Source: Clostridiales bacterium (GTDB taxonomy: Bacteria; Bacillota; Clostridia; Oscillospirales; Oscillospiraceae). From it: a stretch of 64,000 nt of DNA. The stretch covers positions 1 through 64,000 of the forward strand of contig JAAYMC010000038.1 of the NCBI GenBank assembly GCA_012521555.1, given 5' to 3'. Made by a program: the position numbers and the translations under genes. The stretch's first letter is position 1. Each line of letters begins with the position of its first letter. Under the pieces are notes generated by a model. It saw nothing but the letters and a program-made list of their open reading frames with translations. It was not told the origin of the DNA and did no database searches. This document shows, in pieces, positions 41,571 to 50,812 of the stretch.

Positions 41571-44138
41571 TTAGAAGGGAGCCTCGTCCTGTTCTTCGTT
41601 TTCGGACGGTTCCTCGTCGAACTCTTCCTTTTCTTCCTTATACGCCTCGTCAGGCGGCGCGGCAGAACCTGCCGGGCCGACAGGGGCCGTATTGTGAAGG
41701 AACTGCATTTCATGCCACTGCTGGCGCGTGATGAGAATCTGCCGCGGCTTGGAGCCCTCGAAGGGGCCGACGATTTTCAGCTGCTCCATCTGGTCGATCA
41801 GGCGCGCGGCACGGGCGTAGCCGAGCTTGAGCCGGCGCTGGAGCATGGAAACGGACGCCTGCCCCGTCTCGAAAATGACCTCCACGGCCGGGACGAGCAT
41901 TTCGTCGTACTCGGACGCGTCGCGCGCGTCCTTGGCAGACTCCTCCTTGCTTTCCGCGGCCTTGTCGATTTCGTGGATGACCTCCTCGGAGTACTGCGCC
42001 TGCCCGCCGCGCTTTAGGTATTTCACGACTTCTTCGCGCTCTGAGTCGGACACCCACGTGCCCTGGATGCGCATCGGCTTTGAAGCGCCGATGGGCGCGT
42101 AGAGCATGTCGCCGTTGCCGACGAGCTTGTCCGCACTGCCGCCGGCGTCGAGGATGATGCGCGACTCGAGAGAGCTTGACACCTTCAGCGCGATGCGGGA
42201 CGGGATGTTCGCCTTCATCAGGCCCGTAATCACGTCCGCGCGCGGGCTTTGCGTGGCGATGACGAGGTGAATGCCGGCGGCGCGGCCCATCTGGGCGACG
42301 CGGCAGATGGACTCCTCGACCTCGCTGCGCGCCGTCATCATCAGGTCTGCAAGCTCGTCGATGACGATGACAATCTGGGACATCCGCTCGCCGCCCTCGG
42401 TAAGCATGAGCTTATTATAGCTTGCGATATCGCGGGCGTTGTGCTCGGAGAAGGTGCGGTAGCGCTTCATCATCTCCACGACGGCCCACTGCAGGGCGCC
42501 GCACGCTTTTTTCACGTCCGTCACGACGGGGACAAGCAGGTGCGGGATGCCGTTATACACCTGAAACTCGACCATTTTCGGGTCAATCATGATAAACCGG
42601 ACTTCTTCCGGCGTGGCCTTATAGAGAATGCTCAAAATCATGGAATTTAAGCACACAGATTTGCCCGAACCTGTGGTGCCGGCCACAAGAAGGTGGGGCA
42701 GTTTTGAAATATCCCCCACGATGGCCTCGCCGCCGATGTTTTTGCCGAGTGCAAACGTGAGCTTCGACGCGGCGTTTTGAAACTGCGGCGAATCGATGAT
42801 TTCGCGCAGGTAGACCTTGCTGACCTGCCTGTTCGGCACCTCGATGCCGACCGTCGAGCGCTTGTTCGGCATGGCGGCGATGCGCACGCCGCTTGCCCCG
42901 AGCGCGAGCGCGATATCGTCGGAAAGGCGCGTCAGGCTCGAGAGCTTCACGCCCGCCTCGAGCTTGGCCTCGTACCGCGTGACCGTCGGCCCGCGGGTAA
43001 AATTCGTCACCGTCACGCGCACGCCGAAGCTGCGGAAGGCCGTCTCCAGCCGCTCCACGTTCTGCCGGACCTCGTCGAGGACGTCCGGCTCCGCGCCGCC
43101 TTCGGGCGTGGCGAGCAGCTCGAGGGGCGGGAAATCGTAAGCCGGCTTTTCCGCTTCCCTTGCGGGCTTTGGCTTTTCCGCCGCTTCGGCGGCGCGGATT
43201 GGCTGCGGCTTTTCCGGCTGGATATCGCTCTTAATTGGCCGCGCGAGCTTCGTTTCCATAAACGGTGGGACGTCGAGCGCATCGCTCTCCACCTCTTTTG
43301 CCTCCACGGACTTAACCTCCGCGGGCGCTTCCTCCTGCTTCGGCGCCGGCGCGGCAGTTTTTTGCGCTTTGGCGGGTTCCTCCGCCGCTTCGTCAAAGTC
43401 GTCTATTGGGATGTCGATGGCTTTCCTGCGGCTTTTCGGCGCGGGAGGCGGGACGGGCGGCTCGTACGGCTCGCTCTCCTCATATTCGGCGAGCATCGCT
43501 TCATGCCGCTGGCGGGCGAGCTCGCGCCGCCGGCTGGCATATTCGGCGATTTCGGACAGCGTCAGGTTCAGGGACACCATGATGAAAAAAGCGGCAAGGC
43601 ACAGATAAACGGCCATCGTCACGCCGCGGCCGAGGAGGTATGTAAGCGTGATGGTCAGCCCCCCGCCTATGACGCCGCCGCTGTCCGCCGTGATGCCGGT
43701 CTGCCAGAGGGTTTTAAACATCGAAAACGAGGGCTTGTAAATCCCGCGGCTGAGGAACAGGTGCGAAAACGCGCTGACCAGAACGGCGAGCATGAGCACG
43801 CTCGTCACGCGCCCGGCGACGGGCCTGCCCCTGTGGAAGGCGAGGATCACCGCGCAGATAAACATGAGCGGCGGGGCGGCGTAATAGCCCCACCCGATCA
43901 GGCCGCGCAGGAAATCGCTGAACCACGTGATAAAAATGCCGCTGGCGGCAAAATACCCGCTTAGCGCGCAGATTGACAGGATGAAAAACACAACGGCGCC
44001 GGTTTCGCGGCTTCTCGACGGCCGCACCTGCCGCGCGCGGCCTGAAGGCGCCCTTTTGCCCGGCGCGCGCGTTGAAGAAGGAGCCCTGCCGGCTGATTTC
44101 GCCGGGCTCCTGCCTGTTTTTTTCTTAGTCTGTGCCAT
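41571..44138 (-). CDS. ftsK: DNA translocase FtsK/SpoIIIE
   Basis: N-terminal TMs, Pro/Ala/Glu-rich linker, HLLVAGTTGSGKSVCLNSMI, VIVIDELADLMM, C-terminal gamma-like winged helix (QASVSMLQRRLKLGYARAARLIDQME). Confidence 0.94.
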   Translation of the reverse strand: MAQTKKKTGRSPAKSAGRAPSSTRAPGKRAPSGRARQVRPSRSRETGAVVFFILSICALSGYFAASGIFITWFSDFLRGLIGWGYYAAPPLMFICAVILAFHRGRPVAGRVTSVLMLAVLVSAFSHLFLSRGIYKPSFSMFKTLWQTGITADSGGVIGGGLTITLTYLLGRGVTMAVYLCLAAFFIMVSLNLTLSEIAEYASRRRELARQRHEAMLAEYEESEPYEPPVPPPAPKSRRKAIDIPIDDFDEAAEEPAKAQKTAAPAPKQEEAPAEVKSVEAKEVESDALDVPPFMETKLARPIKSDIQPEKPQPIRAAEAAEKPKPAREAEKPAYDFPPLELLATPEGGAEPDVLDEVRQNVERLETAFRSFGVRVTVTNFTRGPTVTRYEAKLEAGVKLSSLTRLSDDIALALGASGVRIAAMPNKRSTVGIEVPNRQVSKVYLREIIDSPQFQNAASKLTFALGKNIGGEAIVGDISKLPHLLVAGTTGSGKSVCLNSMILSILYKATPEEVRFIMIDPKMVEFQVYNGIPHLLVPVVTDVKKACGALQWAVVEMMKRYRTFSEHNARDIASYNKLMLTEGGERMSQIVIVIDELADLMMTARSEVEESICRVAQMGRAAGIHLVIATQSPRADVITGLMKANIPSRIALKVSSSLESRIILDAGGSADKLVGNGDMLYAPIGASKPMRIQGTWVSDSEREEVVKYLKRGGQAQYSEEVIHEIDKAAESKEESAKDARDASEYDEMLVPAVEVIFETGQASVSMLQRRLKLGYARAARLIDQMEQLKIVGPFEGSKPRQILITRQQWHEMQFLHNTAPVGPAGSAAPPDEAYKEEKEEFDEEPSENEEQDEAPF

Positions 44139-44150
44139 GCGCCACCTCGT

Positions 44151-45002
44151 TTAGCCGATAAAAAACGAAATAACAAGCGCGACAGCGCCGAATACCCAAA
44201 GGTAAAAAGAGAGTCTGTGCAGCGCTTTCCGCATAAGGAGCCTGTGAAACAGGCCGATGGAAAGCGCGCCGATGAGAACCGAAAGGATGCATCCGATGAG
44301 ATACCACGGCAGCGACCCCCAGCTCACGCCCCCCCGAAACAGCCCGAAGAGCGACGTGACACAGGATACAGCCAGCGGGATAATCGTGAGCAGGACGGAA
44401 AAGCGCGCCGCGTATTCCCTGTGAAAGCCGCGCGTGAGGCCGATGGCGGCGGCGAGGGCGACGGGCGACAGGCCCGGTATCGCGCCAAGCGCGAAGCCTA
44501 AGCCGACGAGCAGCGCGTCGAAAACCGTCGCCGTCCTGTCGCGCTTTTCGCCGTCGGGCGCGAGCTTGTCCGCTGTGAAAATTAAGACGCCCAGAACCAT
44601 CATAGCAAAGCAGACGAACCAGACTTTGTCGGATAACGTCACAGCGTGCTTTCTGAAAAACGATAGGATAAGCGACGGCAGCAGCGCCACGAGGAGAAAC
44701 AGCGCCGTGCGCACCGCCGTGGGCAGCCGCCCTTCCCCGAGGGGGTTGTCGTACCGCCCGCTGAAAAAGGCGACGGTGTCTCCCGCCATCCTGCGAAGGG
44801 GCCCGCCGTACACCAGGGCAACCGAGACGATGCCGCCTATGCTCAGGATAAGAGAATACAGCGCGTCGGGCTCTATGTTGAGGCCGAACCCCTCCAGAAC
44901 GGCCGTATGCCCCGAATAGGATAGCGGCAGGAAGAAGGTTACGCCGCGGAGCAGCCCCAGCAGGATTGCCGCCAATGCCGACATCAAAACCCCTCCAAAC
45001 AA
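44151..45002 (-). CDS. UppP/BacA-like undecaprenyl-diphosphate phosphatase homolog with degenerate active site
   Basis: Overall UppP topology and GLLRGVTFFLPLSYSGHTAVLEG / GAIPGLSPVALAAAIGLTRGFHREYAARFSVLLTIIP segments. Confidence 0.75.
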   Translation of the reverse strand: MFGGVLMSALAAILLGLLRGVTFFLPLSYSGHTAVLEGFGLNIEPDALYSLILSIGGIVSVALVYGGPLRRMAGDTVAFFSGRYDNPLGEGRLPTAVRTALFLLVALLPSLILSFFRKHAVTLSDKVWFVCFAMMVLGVLIFTADKLAPDGEKRDRTATVFDALLVGLGFALGAIPGLSPVALAAAIGLTRGFHREYAARFSVLLTIIPLAVSCVTSLFGLFRGGVSWGSLPWYLIGCILSVLIGALSIGLFHRLLMRKALHRLSFYLWVFGAVALVISFFIG

Positions 45003-45112
45003 GGCACGCGGATTTCTCTCAAGTGCGCGCGAGCGCGGCCTCGCGCCCTTACGGGCGACGCGATTAAAGCGCCGCGCCGCCCGGACAATTTATCCTATCA
45101 TAATTTTGACGA

Positions 45113-46033
45113 TTATTCCAGTGTTTTGTCGATTCTGCGTGCCCGCACGCCGCCGCGCGCGCCTTTTTTTGCCTGCTGCGCGCCGCTTACTGTCCCCTCC
45201 TTCTGCGCGCGGATTTCCCGGTGCAGCCATTCCAGCGCGTCGGACAATCCCCCGAGCTGGTCGATGAGCCCGCAGCGGACGGCCTCCTCGCCGTAGATGA
45301 CCGTCCCCACGTCGGCGGCAAGCTCGCCCGTTTTCATCATCATCTCGATAAACCGCCGGCGCGAGATGTTGGAGTGCTTCGTGACGAACGAGACGATGCG
45401 GTCCTGGATTTTGCTGAAGTAGTTGTACGTCTGCGGCACGCCGATGACGACGCCGGTCAGGCGCACGGGGTGAATCGTCATCGCCGCGGAGGGCGCGATA
45501 ATCGAGTGCTTCGCCGCCACGGCCAGCGGCACGCCGATGGAGTGCCCGCCGCCGAGGACGAGGGAGACCGTCGGCTTTTTCATGCTGGCAATCAGCTCCG
45601 CGATGGCCAGCCCCGCCTCGATGTCCCCGCCGACGGTGTTGAGCAAAATGAGAAGGCCGTCAATCTCCGGCGACTCCTCGATGGCGGCCAGCTGCGGCAT
45701 GACGTGTTCGTATTTCGTGCTTTTGACTTCCTGCGGGAGGATCTGGTGCCCTTCAATCTGCCCGACAATCGTCAGACAGTGGATGACGCCTTTTGAGGAC
45801 GACGTGGTCGACGAGGCCGTCTCCTGTATCTGCCTGCGCTGCGACTCCGACATAACGGCTTCATCGCCGCCCTGCTGCGCGCCGCCGCCGGATTGCGCGC
45901 CGCCCTGTTGCGCGCCTTTGGAGGGTTGCGCGCCGCCCGCCGGCGCGCCGCTGTCCATCTGCGCTTCGTTTTTCTGCAGGATATCCCTGCCGAGGGGCAC
46001 GTCGGTGGGTAACTTCCATTTTTCTTCGGACAA
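45113..46033 (-). CDS. ClpP/SDH-superfamily serine protease, TepA-like; probable TTG start
   Basis: [36 protein letters not shown] (Ser), [11 protein letters not shown] (His). RBS GGAGGTGATTGTT-TTG; the longer ORF overlaps the upstream peptidase gene. Confidence 0.83.
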   Translation of the reverse strand: MSEEKWKLPTDVPLGRDILQKNEAQMDSGAPAGGAQPSKGAQQGGAQSGGGAQQGGDEAVMSESQRRQIQETASSTTSSSKGVIHCLTIVGQIEGHQILPQEVKSTKYEHVMPQLAAIEESPEIDGLLILLNTVGGDIEAGLAIAELIASMKKPTVSLVLGGGHSIGVPLAVAAKHSIIAPSAAMTIHPVRLTGVVIGVPQTYNYFSKIQDRIVSFVTKHSNISRRRFIEMMMKTGELAADVGTVIYGEEAVRCGLIDQLGGLSDALEWLHREIRAQKEGTVSGAQQAKKGARGGVRARRIDKTLE

Positions 46034-46095
46034 AACAATCACCTCCGCTACAGTGTTTGCCGGCGGAGGTGAATTCATGTATGCTTTTTGGCGCG

Positions 46096-47559
46096 TCAGC
46101 GGCACATCTCGATGATGGCGCGGGTGAACATCACGCCGCTGAGGACAAGCTCGTCGATGCCGATAAACTCGTCGGCCCCGTGCAGGTGGTTGTCCGTCCC
46201 CGGGAAAGAGCACCCGAAGGCGACGCCGCCTTTTATGCCGTGGACATACGTCTGCCCGCCCGTGGACAGGCACTCGCCGCGCCGGCCCGTGTGCTCCTCG
46301 TAGATGCGCAGGAGCGTCTGGACGAAATGCGTCTCGCGCGGCGTGTGGTGGACGGGCGACTTGTCCTTAATCGCAACCTCAAATCCGGCCGCCCTGAACG
46401 CGGAGAGCAGGACGTTGTCCGTATTCTCGTCGGTGGACGCAAGAGGCAGCCGTATATCCAGATTGCCCAGAAGGCCCGTTTCCGTTATCTCAAGCACGCC
46501 GAAATTCACCGTCAGCGCGCCGGAGAGGTCGTCCCTTACGGCGATGCCGAGCGCCCGGCCTTCCGTGTCCCCGTGCGGGAAGAGCCTGCACAGCGTTTTG
46601 ACGGCGCGCGTCGAGCCGCAATCGGCGAGGTCGAGCGCATTAAGGAGGCTGAGCAGGGCCGTCTGCGCGTTGACGCCGGACTCCGGCTCCGCCCCGTGCG
46701 CCCCTTTGCCCGCCGCATAAAGCATGACGCCGCCTTCAACTGGCTCCGCGGTCATCGCCGCGCCCGTTTTTTCCGCGTATTCGCGGCACAGCGGCTTCAT
46801 GCTTTCAGCGTCGAGCCCCAGGACGAGGGCGCGCGCCTTGTCCGGCACGCGGTTTGCCGTGTCGCCGCCGACGAGAGACGCTACGCGCGGCAGCGCGTCC
46901 GACTTCTCCCACGCGGCGGAAAACTCGGGGCAAAGCCTTCCCTTTTCGAGGTTGACGATGGGATACGACGCGTCGGGCGTGAACACGTTCGGGGGCATCT
47001 TGTGCGCCGTGCGGTACGCGGCGATGTCCTCGCTGCCCGTCTCCTCCGCGCTGCCGAGGATGATCCGGCAGCCGCGCGACAAATCCGGGCACAGCTCCCT
47101 TACGGCGCGCATGGCGTACATCGCCGCCACGGCGGGGCCTTTGTCGTCCGCCGTGCCGCGGCCGAACACCTTCCCGTCGCGGACGGTGGCGGCGAAAGGC
47201 TCGCAGCTCCACCCTTCCCCTTCCGGGACGACGTCGAGGTGGCAGAGGATCCCGAGCGCCGGCTCTCCCTCGCCCAGGTCCGCCGTTATGACGCGGTTTT
47301 CAAAGTTCTCTACCTTAAACCCCAGCCGCTCGAGGATTTCCGCCGCAACCTCAAGCGCCTTCGCGGGGCCTTCCCCAAAGGGCATGCCGGGCTGCGCCTC
47401 CCCGCGCACGCTGCGGACGGCGACAAGGCGGGCAAGGTCACCGAGCATGTTTTTCGTTTCCTTTTCAAACCACCGCTCGATGTCGCGCCGCAGCAGCCCG
47501 CCTGAAGACTGGCCGCCGGAGTTTGCCCTATCATACCCCTCGTTTTGAATGTTTTCCAT
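46096..47559 (-). CDS. M20-family metallodipeptidase (PepV/Sapep-like)
   Basis: [84 protein letters not shown] start. Confidence 0.92.
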   Translation of the reverse strand: MENIQNEGYDRANSGGQSSGGLLRRDIERWFEKETKNMLGDLARLVAVRSVRGEAQPGMPFGEGPAKALEVAAEILERLGFKVENFENRVITADLGEGEPALGILCHLDVVPEGEGWSCEPFAATVRDGKVFGRGTADDKGPAVAAMYAMRAVRELCPDLSRGCRIILGSAEETGSEDIAAYRTAHKMPPNVFTPDASYPIVNLEKGRLCPEFSAAWEKSDALPRVASLVGGDTANRVPDKARALVLGLDAESMKPLCREYAEKTGAAMTAEPVEGGVMLYAAGKGAHGAEPESGVNAQTALLSLLNALDLADCGSTRAVKTLCRLFPHGDTEGRALGIAVRDDLSGALTVNFGVLEITETGLLGNLDIRLPLASTDENTDNVLLSAFRAAGFEVAIKDKSPVHHTPRETHFVQTLLRIYEEHTGRRGECLSTGGQTYVHGIKGGVAFGCSFPGTDNHLHGADEFIGIDELVLSGVMFTRAIIEMCR

Positions 47560-47939
47560 GTTTCTATCTCCCTTACGCAATCAAAAAGCCTTATTATTAT
47601 TTCTTAAGATACGTCGAATCCATGTCTCCGTATCTTTCGCTTCTATTTACTTTACCACGGCATGAAGACAAGTTCCACTAAAATAGTTGATGAACGAATT
47701 CTATTGTCCCCTTTTATGGTGACTGATTCAGAAATAATAATAAGCGGGATAACCCGGATTGTCGTTTTTCTACATATTACGGGCATATTCTTTGTTTAAG
47801 TCTTACTATTCCAAAACCAGAATGGAATGACATACATGAAACGGAATAACGCATTCTGACGGATTCATGGTAGACTTAATTCGGTAAATGGCAAGGCGCA
47901 GAGCCCCCCGGTATCCCCGGGCCCAAAGGAGTGATGACA

Positions 47940-48344
47940 ATGCCGTATATGAGAGTCAGCCTGACAAAGACGCTCACACAGGAGCAGAAGAAAGCCCTCT
48001 ACGATGGCCTTGGCGCGGCGCTCAGCCTGATTCCCGGCAAAAAGCCCTACATGCTCATTGCCGAGATTGAGGACGGAAAGACCATCTTCTGCGGCGGGCG
48101 GCCGCAGGAAAACTTCGTCTTTGTCGACGCGCGGTACTTTGGCAAGTTTGAATACCCCGTCAAAAAGGCCTTTGCGCAGGGAGTCTTCAAAGCCATAGAG
48201 GATGTGGCGGGAACGCCCAAAGAGTGCATTTCCATGACGATACTGGAAATGAGCACCTGGGGCGGTTTCGGCGATCTGGCCGACGAGTCTTACGCCGGCC
48301 AGGGACAGCCCCCTGCCGGTCCGGACCCCGCGTCAGGAAAATAA
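47940..48344 (+). CDS. Tautomerase-superfamily-like protein (4-OT/MIF type, putative Pro-1)
   Basis: ATG immediately before CCG gives MPYMRVSLTKTLTQEQKKALYDGLGAALSLIPGKKPYMLIAEIEDGKTIFCGG; AGGAG RBS. Confidence 0.6.
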   Translation: MPYMRVSLTKTLTQEQKKALYDGLGAALSLIPGKKPYMLIAEIEDGKTIFCGGRPQENFVFVDARYFGKFEYPVKKAFAQGVFKAIEDVAGTPKECISMTILEMSTWGGFGDLADESYAGQGQPPAGPDPASGK

Positions 48345-48406
48345 GCATTGTACAAAGCAGCGTTTTGGTATATACATATTCTTAAATCAATTTGAAAGGA
48401 TGACCT

Positions 48407-49042
48407 GTGGTGGCAAAATTCGACTTAAGAAAGCTGCCGGAAGCGAATGTCCCCAAGAAGTATATCCTGACGGAGGAAGAAAAGGCAAACAGCAAATACG
48501 GCAAGCTCGTCTTCAACTTCCCCCAGGAGGAAAACGAAGTCGTCGCGGAGGGCGATCCCCCCGATTACGTCGTGCATCCCCAGGCGTATTTCCGCGGCGC
48601 CCGCCAGATCCCCGGTTCGGAATTCAACTGCAGCTTCCAGATTTTCGTCAAGCCCTTCTTTCTGGACAGAGTCCAGCACCGCCATCCCAAGGATGAGTAC
48701 CTGATTTTCCTCGGGGCCAACTCCACCAACGTCTTTGACTTTGACGCGCGCATTGAGTTCACCCTTGGCAAGGGCGAGGACGCCGAGACCTACATCATCG
48801 ACCGGCCCACCATTATCCGCGTCCCAGCCGGGATGTACCACTGCCCGCTGCACTTCAAAGAGGTGAACAAACCCGTTATGTTCCTCGCGGCCTGCATGAT
48901 GCCCATGTTCGGCGGCATCTACGACATGCCCGACATGACGACCCGGGAGCTGTATTACAACGGCCCCCTTCCCTGCAAGTACGACGAGAACAAAAAGTGC
49001 GACGCCTGCGGCAAGTGCCTGCAGGAGACGTGGGAGAAGTAG
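48407..49042 (+). CDS. Cupin-fold protein with C-terminal Cys cluster
   Basis: HRHPKDEYLIFLG ... IIRVPAGMYHCPLHF cupin-like motifs; C-terminal CKYDENKKCDACGKC. GTG start at 48407 or 48410. Confidence 0.65.
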   Translation: MVAKFDLRKLPEANVPKKYILTEEEKANSKYGKLVFNFPQEENEVVAEGDPPDYVVHPQAYFRGARQIPGSEFNCSFQIFVKPFFLDRVQHRHPKDEYLIFLGANSTNVFDFDARIEFTLGKGEDAETYIIDRPTIIRVPAGMYHCPLHFKEVNKPVMFLAACMMPMFGGIYDMPDMTTRELYYNGPLPCKYDENKKCDACGKCLQETWEK

Positions 49043-49083
49043 CTACATAAGGTTTCAGGCGGCCGAAAGCAAAAGAGCTAATT

Positions 49084-49124
49084 AAACAGAACCGTTGTGT
49101 CACGCACAACGGTTCTGTTTTTTT
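49084..49124 (+). terminator. Rho-independent terminator after cupin gene
   Basis: AACAGAACCGTTGTGtcacGCACAACGGTTCTGTTTTTTTGG. Confidence 0.88.
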
Positions 49125-49160
49125 GGAAGGGCGCGCGGCGATATGGACGGAAGCATAAAC

Positions 49161-49194
49161 TAACCCCTCCCGGACAGGTTCCGGGAGGGGTTGT
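49161..49194 (-). terminator. Hairpin/terminator at 3' side of serpin gene
   Basis: AACCCCTCCCGGacaggttCCGGGAGGGGTT; minus strand followed by AGTTT. Confidence 0.6.
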
Positions 49195-49207
49195 AATTAT
49201 GGATATT

Positions 49208-50503
49208 TTAGCTTTCCGCGGGGTTCTGGACGACGCCGGTAAAAAGGATGATGCCCTGATACTCGATGAAGAAGATGAACGGGCGGTCGAAAATCAGCTC
49301 TACGGGCTGCGGTTCCTCAATTATCGGCGCGCCGGCGGGCATGGCGAGTTCCGTGTAGGCCGCCGCCTCCACCCCGTCCTCGTCGATGCTGATGCGGGCA
49401 AGCTGGCGGGCGGAGGAGATATACAGGCCGTCGTCGGCCATGCCGGAAAAGTCGGCCAGCTTAAAGTCAAGGGCGTCGGTGATGCCCAGCGCGGCGAAAA
49501 GCTCCGTAAGTCCGTTTTCCACGCCAAAGTCGAACCTGGGGATGGACGCCGTAACCCGGGCGTAAACGCTCTCCCCGTTCATTTGAAGTATGCCGGCAAG
49601 CTTCTCGGAAGACAGCAGGTCCCCGGGAGAGAGCCCCTCGTCCGGCAGGACGAAGTTCATGGAGGCGCCGCCCGTGGTGCTAAGCTGCAGGAGGGACCAG
49701 CCGTCGCCGTCAATATAGTTGCGGTTGGATGTCATGTTCATGAAATCGGCTGTGACGGTGCCGCCGCCGGCGAGATGAAAGTCGCCGGTTTCGGTAAGAG
49801 ATTTATTGAAGCTCTTCGACCAGGCGTCCTTGAAGTAGATGGTGTTGAGTATCAGCAAAACCAGGTCCTCGGAGTAATTGTACGTGGGGTTTATAAGCCC
49901 GCCTGTGTGCTCCGAGACCCACTTGGCCATCTCCTTTGCGGTGGCATCATTTGAGAAGTCCACTTCGTACAGGTAGGCGAAAAACTTTCCGGCGGCGGTG
50001 TCCAGGAAGTCCTCTTTAAAACTGTATTCATCCATCCACAGAGAGTTTGCGAGCGTCAGCTTGGAGACCTTGTTGTCCGTGTACAGGTAGCGGAAGAGCC
50101 TGGCGGACTGCTCGGCGATATAATCGTCGTCAAATCCGGCAAGGTGCAGGGCATTAAGAAGCTGGGACTTTGTCTCCCCGTCGGCGCCCACGGCGCACAG
50201 GGCCAGAGGATAGTACAGGCTGAGGGGTGAGTACAGCTGGTTTTTCTCAGAGCCCGGCAGCAGCGCGCCGGTACTGGAGGCGGCAAACCCGGCAAGCGCC
50301 TGAAGAAACTCCTCGTCGGGGGTGTTTTCTTCCTGCACAGCGCGTCTTGCCGCGTAATTGTCGAAAGCGATCGCTTTGGGGTAAACCGGCCGGGCTACGG
50401 CCGAGACTGAAGGTACGATGGAGCAGCCGACGAGAAGCATCAGAGCGGCCAGAAGAACGGCGGTCAGCTTCAGCGTTTTCATTGTCGTCACATCTTTTTT
50501 CAT
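49208..50503 (-). CDS. Serpin-family protease inhibitor, predicted lipoprotein
   Basis: Lipobox MLLVGC; SLYYPLALCAVGADGETKSQLLNAL, NTIYFKDAWSKSF, FVLPDEG, hinge/RCL SIDEDGVEAAAYTELAMPAGAP and C-terminal FDRPFIFFIEYQGIILFTGVVQNP. Confidence 0.93.
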   Translation of the reverse strand: MKKDVTTMKTLKLTAVLLAALMLLVGCSIVPSVSAVARPVYPKAIAFDNYAARRAVQEENTPDEEFLQALAGFAASSTGALLPGSEKNQLYSPLSLYYPLALCAVGADGETKSQLLNALHLAGFDDDYIAEQSARLFRYLYTDNKVSKLTLANSLWMDEYSFKEDFLDTAAGKFFAYLYEVDFSNDATAKEMAKWVSEHTGGLINPTYNYSEDLVLLILNTIYFKDAWSKSFNKSLTETGDFHLAGGGTVTADFMNMTSNRNYIDGDGWSLLQLSTTGGASMNFVLPDEGLSPGDLLSSEKLAGILQMNGESVYARVTASIPRFDFGVENGLTELFAALGITDALDFKLADFSGMADDGLYISSARQLARISIDEDGVEAAAYTELAMPAGAPIIEEPQPVELIFDRPFIFFIEYQGIILFTGVVQNPAES

Positions 50504-50704
50504 CTGTTAACCTCCTTCAACATCCTTTAATTGAAGGACGCGGCAGGAGGCCGGTTTGTTCCCGTTTTACCAGCAGGGCTACCTGTTTCGGCTTATTGTA
50601 ACGCCATTCTAACCAATGTGCCTTATTTCTTGTTCAATATTCCCTATACTGCCCAAGGCATATTGTAATACCGCACAAGTTATTGATTTATGAGTTATAA
50701 TTTC

Positions 50705-50734
50705 TTGACAATGTTTCTAATCCATAATTATACA
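50705..50734 (+). promoter_or_regulatory. Putative promoter for sugar-type ABC operon
   Basis: TTGACA-18 bp-TATACA in an AT-rich region upstream of 50813. Confidence 0.55.
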
Positions 50735-50812
50735 TAATTATATATGGGGCGTAACAGCAGATTCTCTATGGTCTGCATTCATTCATCGTAGAGAAATATA
50801 GGAGGTTAACAG

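Noticed and set aside
42777-43964. 395-aa plus-strand ORF opposite ftsK
   Set aside because: Antisense shadow; no domain signature.
45870-45960. Repetitive GCGCGCCGCC pattern that resembled a short repeat array
   Set aside because: Explained as Gly/Ala/Gln-rich linker codons in the TepA-like gene; too short and irregular for CRISPR.
46034-46273. N-terminal extension of the TepA-like ORF
   Set aside because: Lies over the 3' end of the M20 dipeptidase gene; a strong RBS precedes the TTG at 46033.
46057-47505. 482-aa plus-strand ORF opposite the M20 dipeptidase
   Set aside because: Antisense shadow; the dipeptidase reading is supported by catalytic motifs and an RBS.
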